In this document: positions 1-9,848 of the stretch, piece after piece
Layout: every line of letters begins with the position of its first letter
Numbering within the stretch: the first letter of the stretch is position 1
Source of the DNA: Leuctra nigra
Lineage: Eukaryota; Arthropoda; Insecta; Plecoptera; Leuctridae
Direction: 5' to 3'
Assembly: GCA_934045905.1 (NCBI GenBank)
Contig: OW203762.1
Coordinates: forward strand, 39,967,702 to 40,031,701
Length of the DNA: 64,000 bases
Notes under the pieces: generated by a model
Told to the model about the DNA's origin: nothing
What the model saw: only the letters and a program-made list of their open reading frames with translations
The model's database searches: none
Translations under genes and position numbers: made by a program

Positions 1-1339
1 CCAAGACGGGACATTCCTAGAAATTTTACAGCCAGATAAAACGGATCGGTTGGGCTTGGGTTGGGCTCCGTTGGGCAGGCCCAGGGCATGCCCTAGTAGT
101 TCCCGCCCGGGACGTCCCACTTGGGCGCTAGATGGGCAGAAGCCCGGGCCGCCCAGTGTTTGTAGGGATATTGTGTAGTCCCTATCTTGCTCAGAAAAAC
201 GGCACTAAATCAGCTCTTACTCATAAAGTATTGATGGTAGAAAAATGTAAAATTTCGAAGTTATTGCACTTATTTTATGAGTACTTTAACTTTTGTTTGA
301 GACATTTATACATCAAATGACCAAATTAAAGGGTAGGTAGATATAATTTTTTATTTTTTTTATAAGTTTTGATCATAAATAAGAAAAATTAGCCTCTATG
401 TATTACAGGAATGAATAACTTTAACCCCCAGCCCCCGCCAGTGGTCTGGGGGTGGCATCAAAAACTTTTAAGCTTTGCACCTAGATGCATTTATAGTGAG
501 ATATGTGGCACCTTCCCTTCACGGCGATCCTACGGGATACCACTTGGCCATCTACTAGTACCTATAGATTCTCAAAATATTTTAATATATTATCATATTA
601 TCTTGACAAAAAACGTTTTAATTTTAAATGTTTGAAGAAAAATAACATTTTTTTTATTTTAATTATTATGTTATAGTATTAGCTACTTTTGTTCTGACAA
701 TCTTCAAAATATTACCTGATACATGTATCAGTTGTGAGGAGAAATATATTTCTATAAATTGACTGAGAATGCGCAATAGAATGTGCATAAAATGTTCAAG
801 AAATTATTAGTCTCTATGGATTATTTTACACACATCGAAACCTTTAATTCCGGAACTAATTAGGGGGTCTTGTCCCCCAAACCCCCGGCGGGTCGGAAAC
901 GCAGAGGGTGCGTGTGTGACTTCATATAGAACCGGTGACTCAATGAATAGGCCATTTAAGAAAGTCAAAGCGCATGCGATAAAGCCTGACAGGTCCACAG
1001 CCGTCTAGTATGTAGTGACTAGTATCTGTTTAGTGTATGTCATATATTTACGTGTTGTTTTCGAGAAGGCTGTGGGTGGGATGACGTCACGCCGAGTCCT
1101 TTGAAGTGCGTACTGCTCATGCGTTTAAGCCTGATAACATTAGTACCACACCTCACCAACAGATGTATCTTTACTTTCTTAAATGGCCTATTGAAGAAAG
1201 ATTGAACCGTGCAGGCTATAGGCATAATAACCATTGCTCATCAAAAATATTGACAGTGATTCGAGCTCTAACTTCACTGTTTTTATCGAATTGAGTAGCA
1301 CCATAGATTTAATGAACTACTACTATCGGTTAAATTTGT
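1..1339. other. Intergenic, no gene recognised; GC-rich start and one inverted repeat
   Basis: The first 180 bases are unusually G+C-rich for this window and could be the end of a degenerate transposon. The remainder is AT-rich with short random ORFs only. A word (AATAGGCCATTTAAGAAAGT) occurs near 947 and again inverted near 1180, both copies next to AAGCCTGA, so 940-1200 may be a small degenerate inverted-repeat element. Nothing coding is supported. Confidence 0.4.
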
Positions 1340-2341
1340 ATGGTAAGCCTACACCACATACAATCCAACATTAGCTCACATTGCCCCACCATCTCAATCC
1401 CCAGGATGGTGCAATGTGGGGTCCCCCAAGGCTCAGTCCTGGCTCCCCTTTTATTCTCTCTCTATGTCAACGATCTACCCGACCTCCTAACTCACGGCAA
1501 TCTTTTCCAATTTGCCGATGATACCAATCATCTCCTGACTACCCCGAACACAAATTCCTTCCAGTCCCTGATCAACACTGCCAATCATCAATCGGCAGTG
1601 ATGGCCACCTACTGTGTGAACAACAAGCTCGCCCTGCAGACCTCCAAAACTGTCTTCATTTACTTCCACTCCAGTGCAAGTACCCCTTCCTTCTCGCCCC
1701 TGATCAGGGTCAATCACCAAACAATCCCTAGCACCCCATCCGTCAAGTTCCTAGGCATCCACCTCAACCCCTCTTTGGACTGGTCTCATATACAGCACAC
1801 TTTCTCAAAGATACAAAGCTGCTGCTTCCTTCTTCGTCGCCTCAAATCAATCGTCAGTCCCCACTCCCTATCCTTAGTCTACCATGCTCATCTCCACTCA
1901 CATCTTTCCTATGGTCTACTCTTCTGGGGTTCTTCCTCTGCCTCAAATCGCATTTTCATCCTTCAAAAACAGGCCATTCGTATCATGGCAGGCGTCTCCC
2001 GTCGGCAATCCGCGAAGCCTCACGTCGTTCAGCTCCGAATCCTTACCCTAACTTCCACTCTAATCCAAATCGCAGCCACCTTTGTGCGAACACATCCCGA
2101 ACAATTTCCCCTCAACTCTTCCATTCACAACCACTCCACCAGGAGCCAGAACTCTATTCGCACGCCCTCCTACTCTAAAGCTTCGTACACCGCCAGCCCA
2201 CACTACCTATGCACCGTCATCTTCAATAAACTCCCTCAATCTATTGCCAATTCACCAACCCTCACCTCGTTCAACCTCAGCCTGAAAACCTACCTCACTC
2301 AAAATCCTTTCTACAACCTTAATGAGTACCTATCCTCATAA
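1340..2341 (+). pseudogene. 5'-truncated non-LTR retrotransposon reverse transcriptase (CR1/Jockey-like)
   Basis: The 333-aa frame holds the second half of a reverse transcriptase. The GVPQGSVLAPLLF palm motif lies near residues 28-40, the FADDT catalytic box near 58-62, the FLGIHL/LDW stretch follows, and then comes the thumb/C-terminal region with HSHLSYG and FWG. The endonuclease, fingers and first RT motifs are absent, as is typical of 5' truncation during target-primed reverse transcription. The frame ends with TAA and is followed by a 3'UTR and microsatellite tail. The frame is open, but the copy cannot encode a complete enzyme. The first ATG is probably fortuitous. The CR1/Jockey group assignment rests on motif style and the microsatellite tail and is not firm. 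Confidence 0.9.
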
Positions 2342-2651
2342 TTCCATTGTAGCTCATCATCAGCTTGCTCAGTCTGTAGTAGAATAGAATAGAATAGACT
2401 TGTCTTAATCTGATTTATTTACAATTATCACCACCTTATGTTAATAACTATTATTCTAATTTTATATTGTTGTTATACTTCTCAAAACTGATCTGTAAAT
2501 ATGTTCATTCATGTAAATATTTTCATGTGTATCTATTTTTGTAAATAGCTCTGACGATGCCCATATCTGTATACTGTACCTACTGATCTACGGGAAGATA
2601 ATAAATACAATACAATACAATACAATACAATACAATACAATACAATACAAA
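2342..2651 (+). repeat. Non-LTR 3'UTR and (TACAA)n tail
   Basis: This is the 3' untranslated region of the RT fragment. It contains AATAGAATAGAATAGACT near 2384, an AATAAA-like signal just before the tail, and about nine pentanucleotide units (ATACA/TACAA) from about 2605 to 2651 instead of poly(A). Microsatellite tails of this kind are known from CR1/L2-type non-LTR elements. Confidence 0.8.
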
Positions 2652-3733
2652 GGAAATTTCGAATTTCACCTTTGACACGTAGATGTGAACATTTGGCCTA
2701 CCTACATTTTAAGTCGAGTGAAAAATGAGGAAAAGCAAAAAATATCAAAGAATTGTTTGCTAAAGAACAATAAACACAGCTGGAAGATTGTTCACGGTCC
2801 GTTTCTATATTGCGTTAATATCTGTAAATAAAACTATGAAACTTAACATCGATTTCCACCCTCCACATAAAATGAACGTTCATAAAAATCTGGTTGGGTT
2901 AGCGCGGTGGAGTGGAGAGTAAACAATGCAGTGGACGCTGCAGGGGGCAACATAGTCGTCGCGACGCCACGATCTCAGCTAATATGCCATGGGTATAAAT
3001 AGCGTCGCCGTTTGATGTTTGGCCTTCACAGCCGGAACTGCCCCCTCTCTAGACCTCTCACTCAGACAACACTCTTACTATCAATGCATCTAAATCAAGT
3101 GCTTCGTATGATATTGATCAGAGAAAGCAATCATCGCTCGTAGAGCTGCTCCCTGAATATTTATGAATGGCGTCGCCCACTTTGAATATTCCGGCGCCTA
3201 ATCACAGACGTCGGTTGATCCACCGACGTGTGACAGGAGAGGCGTTGAACAGCTCAGTTTGTCAATCAAGTCTGTGACACATCCGAACCGAACCATCAAT
3301 GACGAAATCTTTCATTTACTTTCAATTGAATATTAAATTGGATTTTGAAGCCGGTAAATTCGGTGTCATTAATCTTCCCTCGCGGCTTACAGTTGACTAA
3401 GTTCATCGATATTCGGTCAACTCTTCTGCTCTTTATTAATCAGTTATCCGTTAGCTTTATGCCATTAATTAATGGTTATATCTAATTAATTGATGTACCT
3501 ACCAAATATGAAAATTGCGATTTTTTTTGTAGATGATGCCATATAATTATGTTAAAAGTCAATGAATATTATTATAATTTATTGATACACCAAATAGTCA
3601 TAAAGTGAAACAGAAACAGCTACCTAGTACCTACCTATACGTACCCTACTTAAAAATTTTACAGTGACACCCCACAAGTTTGCTTTAAAGTAGACGACAC
3701 AAAATATCTGGCAATGGCATTACCTTATTAAGT
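2652..3733. other. Intergenic; promoter-like patch, no gene recognised
   Basis: About 1.1 kb of unique-looking DNA lies between the non-LTR fragment and the LTR element. It is GC-richer around 2900-3060 and contains a TATA box (listed separately) and a perfect 8-bp-arm palindrome at 3208-3229 (ACGTCGGT...ACCGACGT). No ORF of note was found; the longest frame after the putative start site is about 19 codons. Confidence 0.4.
2991..3031 (+). promoter_or_regulatory. Putative TATA promoter
   Basis: GGGTATAAATAG at 2991-3002 is a strong TATA box with a G-rich upstream flank. About 33 bases downstream is CTTCACAG, a tolerable initiator. No coding exon follows directly, so if it is used it would drive a noncoding first exon, possibly of the downstream phosphatase gene. 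This rests on sequence resemblance alone. Confidence 0.35.
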
Positions 3734-4205
3734 TGTAACAAGTTGGCCTATCTAGGTTAGAAAATTAACTTTAAAAAATAATAATGTTTGCTTGAAATAG
3801 GTTTAAAGAATGAACAAGCTTGTAGCATGGCATTCTTAGAGTCAAGGTTAACTGAACACAAAGTAATTAATTAGAATCATTATGTAAACTTACAATCTTT
3901 AAAATTCAACAGCAATCAAAATATAGACAAAAATATAACGAGCAATCAAATAAGTTTAACAATGTGCAATTATATCAAGAAAGTGAGTGAATCCATATAA
4001 AAAGTATGTGACCTTACCTAAATTGTGATGTCACCACGTAATAACAAGTGAACCAGTCATTGTGATAACGCTGCAAAACCAGTCAGCCAGACTAGTTTTC
4101 AGTGATTCCAAGAAAAGCATGGGCCTACGTGCAGAAAGAAAGTCGTTTCGCGGGCTTTAGAAATGACAGAATGTCTAAAATTAGCTACCACGTGTACGAA
4201 ACCAA

Positions 4206-4280
4206 CCAATCAGATTCTTTGGAGGGAAAACGATGTCAGAGGGTATAAAACGTCAAGCTACCAGCCAAACATCATCAGTC
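4206..4280 (+). promoter_or_regulatory. LTR core promoter: CCAAT, TATA, TCAGT initiator
   Basis: CCAAT lies at 4206-4210, GGGTATAAAACG at 4241-4252 and ATCATCAGTC at 4271-4280. The A of TCAGT (4277) lies 33 bases after the first T of the TATA box, which is normal insect spacing. The same elements recur in the 3' LTR at +4022 (TATA 8266, initiator A 8299), so the 3' LTR could fire rightward towards the phosphatase gene. Confidence 0.75.
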
Positions 4281-4910
4281 GGAGTTTTCTCAGAGCAGTG
4301 AGACCTGCCTCGCGAACCGTGAAGCCTTGTGCACGCAACATAGTATAATTTCAGCGAGACAGTGCCGATGTGATCGAAGGTAAACATTAAAATAACATTT
4401 TGTATAAACGTCAACCCAGTAAATTCAAACTTCAAGCCTAATGCTGAGGCAAATAATATCGCATTAAGACAATTTCAAGTTACAAGTGATCAACTGAACA
4501 GTTTCAACATTAAAGTCAGTAAATGTTAAAGTATAAAAGTTAGTGAATTGCAACTCCGGGAGAAACCGACGAGTCTGCAGCCACGAACGTCATCAGCCTG
4601 AGCCAACTTTATCCAACTGCTCGAGGAGGTCACTCCTTGTGCACGGACTGCTGGACGTCCTGGTAACCAAGGGGTTATTAGACAACATCATCGTATCGCA
4701 GCTGAAGGAGGTGACATATCCAGTCATTTCATTCTGCTGGTGGACTGGAGTTCACGGGACACACTACGCAAGAGTCAACGCCATCCACTTGTTTACGCGG
4801 AAGTAAACAAACCAGACGACATCATCACTACTGCCGACGTATCGAACGTAATATTGTTTTCATAATTTTTGATTGCTCTTTTCACATCAATGAACATTTA
4901 TTTTCTCTGT

Positions 4911-4916
4911 AATAAA
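4911..4916 (+). terminator. LTR polyadenylation signal
   Basis: AATAAA is followed about 20 bases later by a GT-rich stretch (TTGCTGATTCTTTGTGTTCT). The copy at 8933-8938 in the 3' LTR would define the 3' end of element transcripts. Confidence 0.7.
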
Positions 4917-4978
4917 CAAATTATAATATTGCTGATTCTTTGTGTTCTACCCTCTGAGCCAAGTCCCGCAGGTTTCAG

Positions 4979-5003
4979 TGGCGCTCAACGTGTGGGGCTC
5001 GAA
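4979..5003 (+). other. Primer binding site for tRNA-Lys
   Basis: TGGCGCTCAACG followed by TGTGGGGCTCGAA complements the 3' end of insect tRNA-Lys (CTT type: CCA tail, acceptor stem and T arm), with one substitution and one inserted T. This is the primer used by Drosophila gypsy-type elements. It sits 2 nt inside the 5' LTR boundary. The match is from memory of the tRNA-Lys sequence. Confidence 0.75.
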
Positions 5004-5205
5004 TAACATTCCTGGGAGCAATTGTTTTGAAAGAAATAATTGTTTTCTTGATTGTGAAAGAGTTACTCAGTTGTTCTGAAACTTGTGGACACAGGCATTG
5101 CGTAAAATTTTCATGTATTTGGAAATTTTACATAGAATCAACCCGTTAACGTAAAGATAAAGCCAACTGTAGATTTGTGCATGTTAGTTCATTACATCTG
5201 TTACG

Positions 5206-5457
5206 ATGGCAGATCGAGATGCAAGTTTATCGTCAACTGTGAATTTAGATGATACTGTAGAGGGGGCAGAGCTTAGTGAGTCAGAGGTCACGAGTATTCA
5301 GGTGATAGAGGGGGGCAGAAACATCAACTGTGTAGTTAATTGTCATGGGAACAAGTTTGTTGTTATTGATACCGTGGGAACCAGATTAGGCATCGATAGA
5401 AATGACCTAACCCAGTCGCTGATGATTGTTGACGGAAGTCGTCTGAAGAAGATGTAA
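5206..5457 (+). CDS. Small ORF of the LTR element, 83 aa, unknown function
   Basis: The ATG at 5206 is the first in the interior after the primer site. The product is acidic at its N-terminus (DLDDT, ELSESEVTS) and then reads like a small beta-rich fold with CHGNKFVVIDTVGTRLGID, ending RLKKM. It lies in exactly the same frame as the 623-aa ORF. Between them are 42 bases with a second in-frame TAA, so the two may once have been one protein or may be joined by splicing or stop bypass. The segment VVIDTVGT vaguely recalls an aspartic-protease DTG loop but lacks the proper motif. I do not assign a function. Confidence 0.55.
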   Translation: MADRDASLSSTVNLDDTVEGAELSESEVTSIQVIEGGRNINCVVNCHGNKFVVIDTVGTRLGIDRNDLTQSLMIVDGSRLKKM

Positions 5458-5499
5458 AGATCCAGAAAACTGAAGAATAAGTCGTAAAGAACTTTTACG

Positions 5500-7371
5500 A
5501 TGGATGAAAAAGATGAAGAATATTGGAAATCCTGGGTCGAGCTAAATAAGAAGGAATATGAAGAACAAGAAGAAAATAGAAGTGTCAAATTAGAATTCTG
5601 CGAGTTTAGTAATCGGGATTTATACCATTTGATGAGAACAGAGCAAATTGATGAATTGTCAAGAAGAATCTATATAGAATTTGAAAGAAGAAGAGAAGAA
5701 AAATGGACGATGAAAGAATTTGCTGCATTGGATGAGGAAGAGTTGATGAGTATTTGTCACGACAGGACAGAAGAAAATGCGCAGATTAGTAAAAGGGCAA
5801 GGGCAGAATTACTTAGGAGATACGACAAAGAAGACGAAAATTGGAGAAGATATAGGGAATACAAATATGAAGCAGAGGAAACGTATTCCAAGCAAAGTTC
5901 CGAATATGATGACCACGTGTACGGAGCAGCATATTATGATGATTATGCAGATTCGGAAAGTGAAGATTTGAAGCAATTGTGGCATTGGGAACGCGTAAAT
6001 CTCATAGAATACGTCCGTGAAGTTTCAAGAAAATGGAAGGATGAACTGGAGAAAGACGCTGCATTCGAAGCAGATGTTTTAACGAGAGAAGAAGAAGAAG
6101 AAGTTGTCTGCAATAGGTTGCAATCAGATGTGAATTCTGAGCAGAGCTGTGAGCAGCCTGACAAAGTTGAATCAAGTTTTTATGAGGTTACAACGCCGCA
6201 AGAAGATGTTCAAGATTTTTGTCTGCCCAAGACACAGAAGAAGGAAGAAGAAGAAACGAAGATTCAGAGTCAGAATCGTGTTGAAATCGCTGATATTTCA
6301 GTACGAGAGAAAATTGAAGAAGATGCCGAGATTATACTTCCACAAGATAATTTCGAAGAAACCAGTGAACAATTTGAAGTTGAGAAAGTTGAGTTGCAGA
6401 ACAACGACGTCATCACGAAAGAGCAAGAAGATTTAGACCAGCTGAAGACATGTGAAGTTGTCATTGAAGGTGTTAAAGAAGACGCTGTAAAGAAAGCAGA
6501 GAGTCAAGAAAACGAATCGTTCGAAGATGAAGTCATTCCAGAATGTTTGGTACAGGGAGTTGCAGAGGAAACCGTGAACAATTCACGAGATGAAAATGAA
6601 GAATTTGAGGTGACTAGACAAGCCTTGGTCAATATTGAGTTTGACGGCGATGAAATGGAGACTGTTTGTTGTGTGGAGGATCTGAACTGTAATGTTGTTG
6701 TTGAATTGAATTTGGAGGAGGAAGAATTTGTTGATTTCAGACGCAAAGGTCGTACTGAAGATGTGAAGATTATTGAGAATCTTGAAGATATTGAGGAGAT
6801 TATTGAGATTATTGAGATGGTTACTGAAACCATAGTTATTGAAGAAAAAGCAGCAGATCAAGAACAATTAGTTAAATCCGAGTCTAGTTTTGTCCAAGAA
6901 TTTGAGAAGAGCGAAAATTACAACTTTTGTGCGGAGCTTAGTTCGATTCCAGCCGCAAGTATTACTGAACGAGTGAATGACGAGTTATTAATAACATTGA
7001 ACGACGAGTTGACCGAAACCAGTTATGACGAGAAAATACAACCCTTCGATTACGTAGCAAACATGGAAATGCTCGAAGAAATTGCATACGAAGAAATGAT
7101 GAAGATTACATGTCCGTTGATGCAAGAATCTCTACAAATTGAAGATAAAGACTTTCAAGATGAAGAAAGTAACGAAGAAACTGAAACGGAAGTCAAGAAA
7201 GAAAATGAAACTTATACATCGACCACTGCAAGGAATAAGCGTGAAGAATTCTTCTGGACACACCTAGTTGAGGTAATTTCAATAGGGCCAACGCAAGATG
7301 TTCAAGAAGATGCCAAAGTTTCATTCCCATATGATCGTGGACGGAAGAAATATAATACATCCATCAGCTGA
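5500..7371 (+). CDS. Glu-rich 623-aa protein of the LTR element, unknown function
   Basis: A long intact frame starts at ATG 5500 and ends at TGA 7371. It is very rich in Glu and Asp with long predicted helices. Residues 1-200 are mixed-charge with many Arg, Lys, Trp and Tyr (for example EYWKSWVELNKKEYEE and RRIYIEFERRREEKW). Residues 200-560 are acidic, with EIIEIIE-type coiled-coil stretches. The C-terminal 50 residues turn basic (ARNKREEFFWTHL, YDRGRKKYN). There is no CCHC knuckle, YXDD box or integrase HHCC, and no signal peptide or membrane segment is obvious. The frame fills most of the interior and is uninterrupted, which implies recent selection or youth. It could be a diverged Gag-like structural protein, a captured host gene or a novel accessory protein. 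Confidence 0.75.
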   Translation: MDEKDEEYWKSWVELNKKEYEEQEENRSVKLEFCEFSNRDLYHLMRTEQIDELSRRIYIEFERRREEKWTMKEFAALDEEELMSICHDRTEENAQISKRARAELLRRYDKEDENWRRYREYKYEAEETYSKQSSEYDDHVYGAAYYDDYADSESEDLKQLWHWERVNLIEYVREVSRKWKDELEKDAAFEADVLTREEEEEVVCNRLQSDVNSEQSCEQPDKVESSFYEVTTPQEDVQDFCLPKTQKKEEEETKIQSQNRVEIADISVREKIEEDAEIILPQDNFEETSEQFEVEKVELQNNDVITKEQEDLDQLKTCEVVIEGVKEDAVKKAESQENESFEDEVIPECLVQGVAEETVNNSRDENEEFEVTRQALVNIEFDGDEMETVCCVEDLNCNVVVELNLEEEEFVDFRRKGRTEDVKIIENLEDIEEIIEIIEMVTETIVIEEKAADQEQLVKSESSFVQEFEKSENYNFCAELSSIPAASITERVNDELLITLNDELTETSYDEKIQPFDYVANMEMLEEIAYEEMMKITCPLMQESLQIEDKDFQDEESNEETETEVKKENETYTSTTARNKREEFFWTHLVEVISIGPTQDVQEDAKVSFPYDRGRKKYNTSIS

Positions 7372-7755
7372 TTCTCACAGTGACAACAAGAAGTAATGTT
7401 GATGTTTGGTATGATGACCCAGCAAGAGTAGGTCACTAGGCCAATAACGGGACTGTGATAAGAGAGAGGGTTGAGTTGAGCATCGTTTCCGGGAGGTAGG
7501 ATGAGGTTTGTTTTTGTTTTGGTAGATGGAGGGGTGAGTTCATTCATTCAGGTTTAGATTAGACAGCTGTAAGGGGAAATAAACTTGCATCTGTTCAAGG
7601 AAACTTTTTGTTTGTCAAAAGGAAGAGATTATTCCTGCTAGATAGTCCAGTCTCTATGTGAATCCTTGTTTTATCACCATTTTCTCATTCAAAATTTCAA
7701 TGTATTTCAAATTTTACTTCAGTCAAAAGGTGAACAACAAGAATTCAGGGGGCTC
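7372..7755 (+). other. 3' untranslated part of LTR element and polypurine tract
   Basis: This noncoding stretch runs between the 623-aa ORF and the 3' LTR. The last bases, with AGGGGG at 7747-7752 followed by CTC and the LTR TG, are the best candidate polypurine tract. It is short compared with typical tracts. Confidence 0.5.
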
Positions 7756-8999
7756 TGTAACAAGTTGGCCTATCTAGGTTAGAAAATTAACTTTAAAAAA
7801 TAATAATGTTTGCTTGAAATAGGTTTAAAGAATGAACAAGCTTGTAGCATGGCATTCTTAGAGTCAAGGTTAACTGAACACAAAGTAATTAATTAGAATC
7901 ATTATGTAAACTTACAATCTTTAAAATTCAACAGCAATCAAAATATAGACAAAAATATAACGAGCAATCAAATAAGTTTAACAATGTGCAATTATATCAA
8001 GAAAGTGAGTGAATCCATATAAAAAGTATGTGACCTTACCTAAATTGTGATGTCACCACGTAATAACAAGTGAACCAGTCATTGTGATAACGCTGCAAAA
8101 CCAGTCAGCCAGACTAGTTTTCAGTGATTCCAAGAAAAGCATGGGCCTACGTGCAGAAAGAAAGTCGTTTCGCGGGCTTTAGAAATGACAGAATGTCTAA
8201 AATTAGCTACCACGTGTACGAAACCAACCAATCAGATTCTTTGGAGGGAAAACGATGTCAGAGGGTATAAAACGTCAAGCTACCAGCCAAACATCATCAG
8301 TCGGAGTTTTCTCAGAGCAGTGAGACCTGCCTCGCGAACCGTGAAGCCTTGTGCACGCAACATAGTATAATTTCAGCGAGACAGTGCCGATGTGATCGAA
8401 GGTAAACATTAAAATAACATTTTGTATAAACGTCAACCCAGTAAATTCAAACTTCAAGCCTAATGCTGAGGCAAATAATATCGCATTAAGACAATTTCAA
8501 GTTACAAGTGATCAACTGAACAGTTTCAACATTAAAGTCAGTAAATGTTAAAGTATAAAAGTTAGTGAATTGCAACTCCGGGAGAAACCGACGAGTCTGC
8601 AGCCACGAACGTCATCAGCCTGAGCCAACTTTATCCAACTGCTCGAGGAGGTCACTCCTTGTGCACGGACTGCTGGACGTCCTGGTAACCAAGGGGTTAT
8701 TAGACAACATCATCGTATCGCAGCTGAAGGAGGTGACTTATCCAGTCATTTCATTCTGCTGGTGGACTGGAGTTCACGGGACACACTACGCAAGAGTCAA
8801 CGCCATCCACTTGTTTACGCGGAAGTAAACAAACCAGACGACATCATCACTACTGCCGACGTATCGAACGTAATATTGTTTTCATAATTTTTGATTGCTC
8901 TTTTCACATCAATGAACATTTATTTTCTCTGTAATAAACAAATTATAATATTGCTGATTCTTTGTGTTCTACCCTCTGAGCCAAATCCCGCAGGTTTCA
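7756..8999 (+). repeat. 3' long terminal repeat
   Basis: This is the 1244-bp copy of the 5' LTR at an offset of 4022. By eye it differs only at 8738 (T versus A) and 8985 (A versus G). It carries the same TATA (8266), initiator (8299) and AATAAA (8933). The right end abuts the target duplication AAGT at 9000-9003. Confidence 0.93.
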
Positions 9000-9003
9000 A
9001 AGT

Positions 9004-9800
9004 TATTACTTTTGTGTGAGTCTAACGCTACTTGCTACAAAGTTTATTCGAGTGAGACACTGAACATCAAAACGAATAACGTATACGTGTCAACAACACT
9101 CAACGAAGAAGTAAACTTATCTGACACTTGAACAAAAGCACACCTGCCTGCACACCACAGTAATTATACAGAACAAAAATGCTGTGCTAATACCTAACCT
9201 AGCTATCATTAATAAAATTGCTACTATGATTGTAGGGTGCCGGTACCAGGGGACAATCAGGCACCAGTGAGCAATCAATCTAATTTTGAATTAAAAAATA
9301 AGATATATTTTCATTGTTTAAACCTTACTAATGTAAAGGTAGATATGAATGTAGGTAATGTAGATGAAAATACATCTTATTTAAATTAGATATCTTAATA
9401 AGATGTATTTTTACACCCCCACCTTACCTGGAATAAAAGTTAGATAAATATGAATCGAACATAGTGAGCGTGTATATTGCATGGCAATACCCTGTATTTG
9501 GAAATAAACTTACTTCTAGTTCTATTAGAGCTATAGGTTCGAAAATCAAGTTGCGTAAATCTCAAACCAATTTGTGAATGGCTCTTGAATTCCTCAATGT
9601 GAGATGACTAACCTCGAGCCCTAAGAGCTAATTTGTTAATATACCAAAACAATCGCATTCAATACAACTTGATGGTGCAGCCAACTGTATTTTTCTCTCG
9701 AAACATATGACGAAGTAAATAATAATCTCTTGACGTCGGTCTCGGACGCCGGCGACGCGCCTCGGCGCCGGGGGAGAGAGCTCGCCTTCTGCCGAGCGTG
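9004..9800. other. Upstream region of the phosphatase promoter
   Basis: This unique-looking DNA separates the LTR element from the phosphatase start site. It is AT-rich until about 9740, where it becomes CpG-rich. A hairpin with 14-bp arms lies at 9367-9411 (AAAATACATCTTAT and its complement around an 18-base loop). No ORF was found. Confidence 0.5.
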
Positions 9801-9836
9801 TCAGTCTCGAGTAGTCTCTCATCGTGAGCGGACGTG
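9801..9836 (+). promoter_or_regulatory. Core promoter of the phosphatase gene: TCAGT initiator plus DPE
   Basis: TCAGTC lies at 9801-9806, making A9803 the predicted +1. GGACGTG at 9830-9836 begins exactly at +28 and matches the insect downstream promoter element (RGWCGTG) at every base. There is no TATA box at -30, as expected for an Inr/DPE promoter. The region is CpG-rich in an otherwise AT-rich window. Transcription from here gives a 46-base leader before the ATG at 9849. Confidence 0.75.
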
Positions 9837-9848
9837 TGCGCGGGAGCG

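Larger units (their letters stand above)
3734..4977 (+). repeat. 5' long terminal repeat
   Basis: 1244 bp, TGTAAC...TTTCA. It contains a CCAAT box (4206-4210), a TATA box (4244-4250), an initiator (4275-4279) and an AATAAA signal (4911-4916). U3 is therefore about 543 bp, R about 650 bp and U5 short. A GAAGGTAAAC sequence near 4377 resembles a splice donor in the R region, which would allow a spliced leader on element transcripts. An 87-codon frame inside the LTR starts at GTG, not ATG, and is not considered real. Confidence 0.93.
3734..8999 (+). mobile_element. Complete non-autonomous LTR retrotransposon with a 623-aa accessory ORF
   Basis: A direct repeat of 1244 bp (3734-4977 and 7756-8999, offset exactly 4022) bounds a 2778-bp interior. 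The LTRs begin TG and end CA. A 4-bp target duplication AAGT lies at 3730-3733 and 9000-9003. A tRNA-Lys-type primer binding site starts 2 bases after the 5' LTR. I could find only two differences between the LTRs (A4716/T8738, G4963/A8985), so the insertion is very recent. The interior has no recognisable gag zinc knuckle, protease, reverse transcriptase, RNase H or integrase. It encodes an 83-aa and a 623-aa acidic protein in the same frame. TGTAAC at the LTR start, the 4-bp duplication and the Lys primer fit a Gypsy-type parent, which must supply the enzymes in trans. Confidence 0.92.

Noticed and set aside
4543..4806. 87-codon frame in both LTRs (also 8565-8828)
   Set aside because: Starts at GTG, not ATG, lies in the R region, and is identical only because the LTRs are identical; no recognisable protein features.
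5206..5457. Aspartic protease in the small ORF of the LTR element (VVIDTVGT)
   Set aside because: The DTG/DSG triad context and downstream ILG motif are missing and 83 aa is too short; only a weak resemblance.
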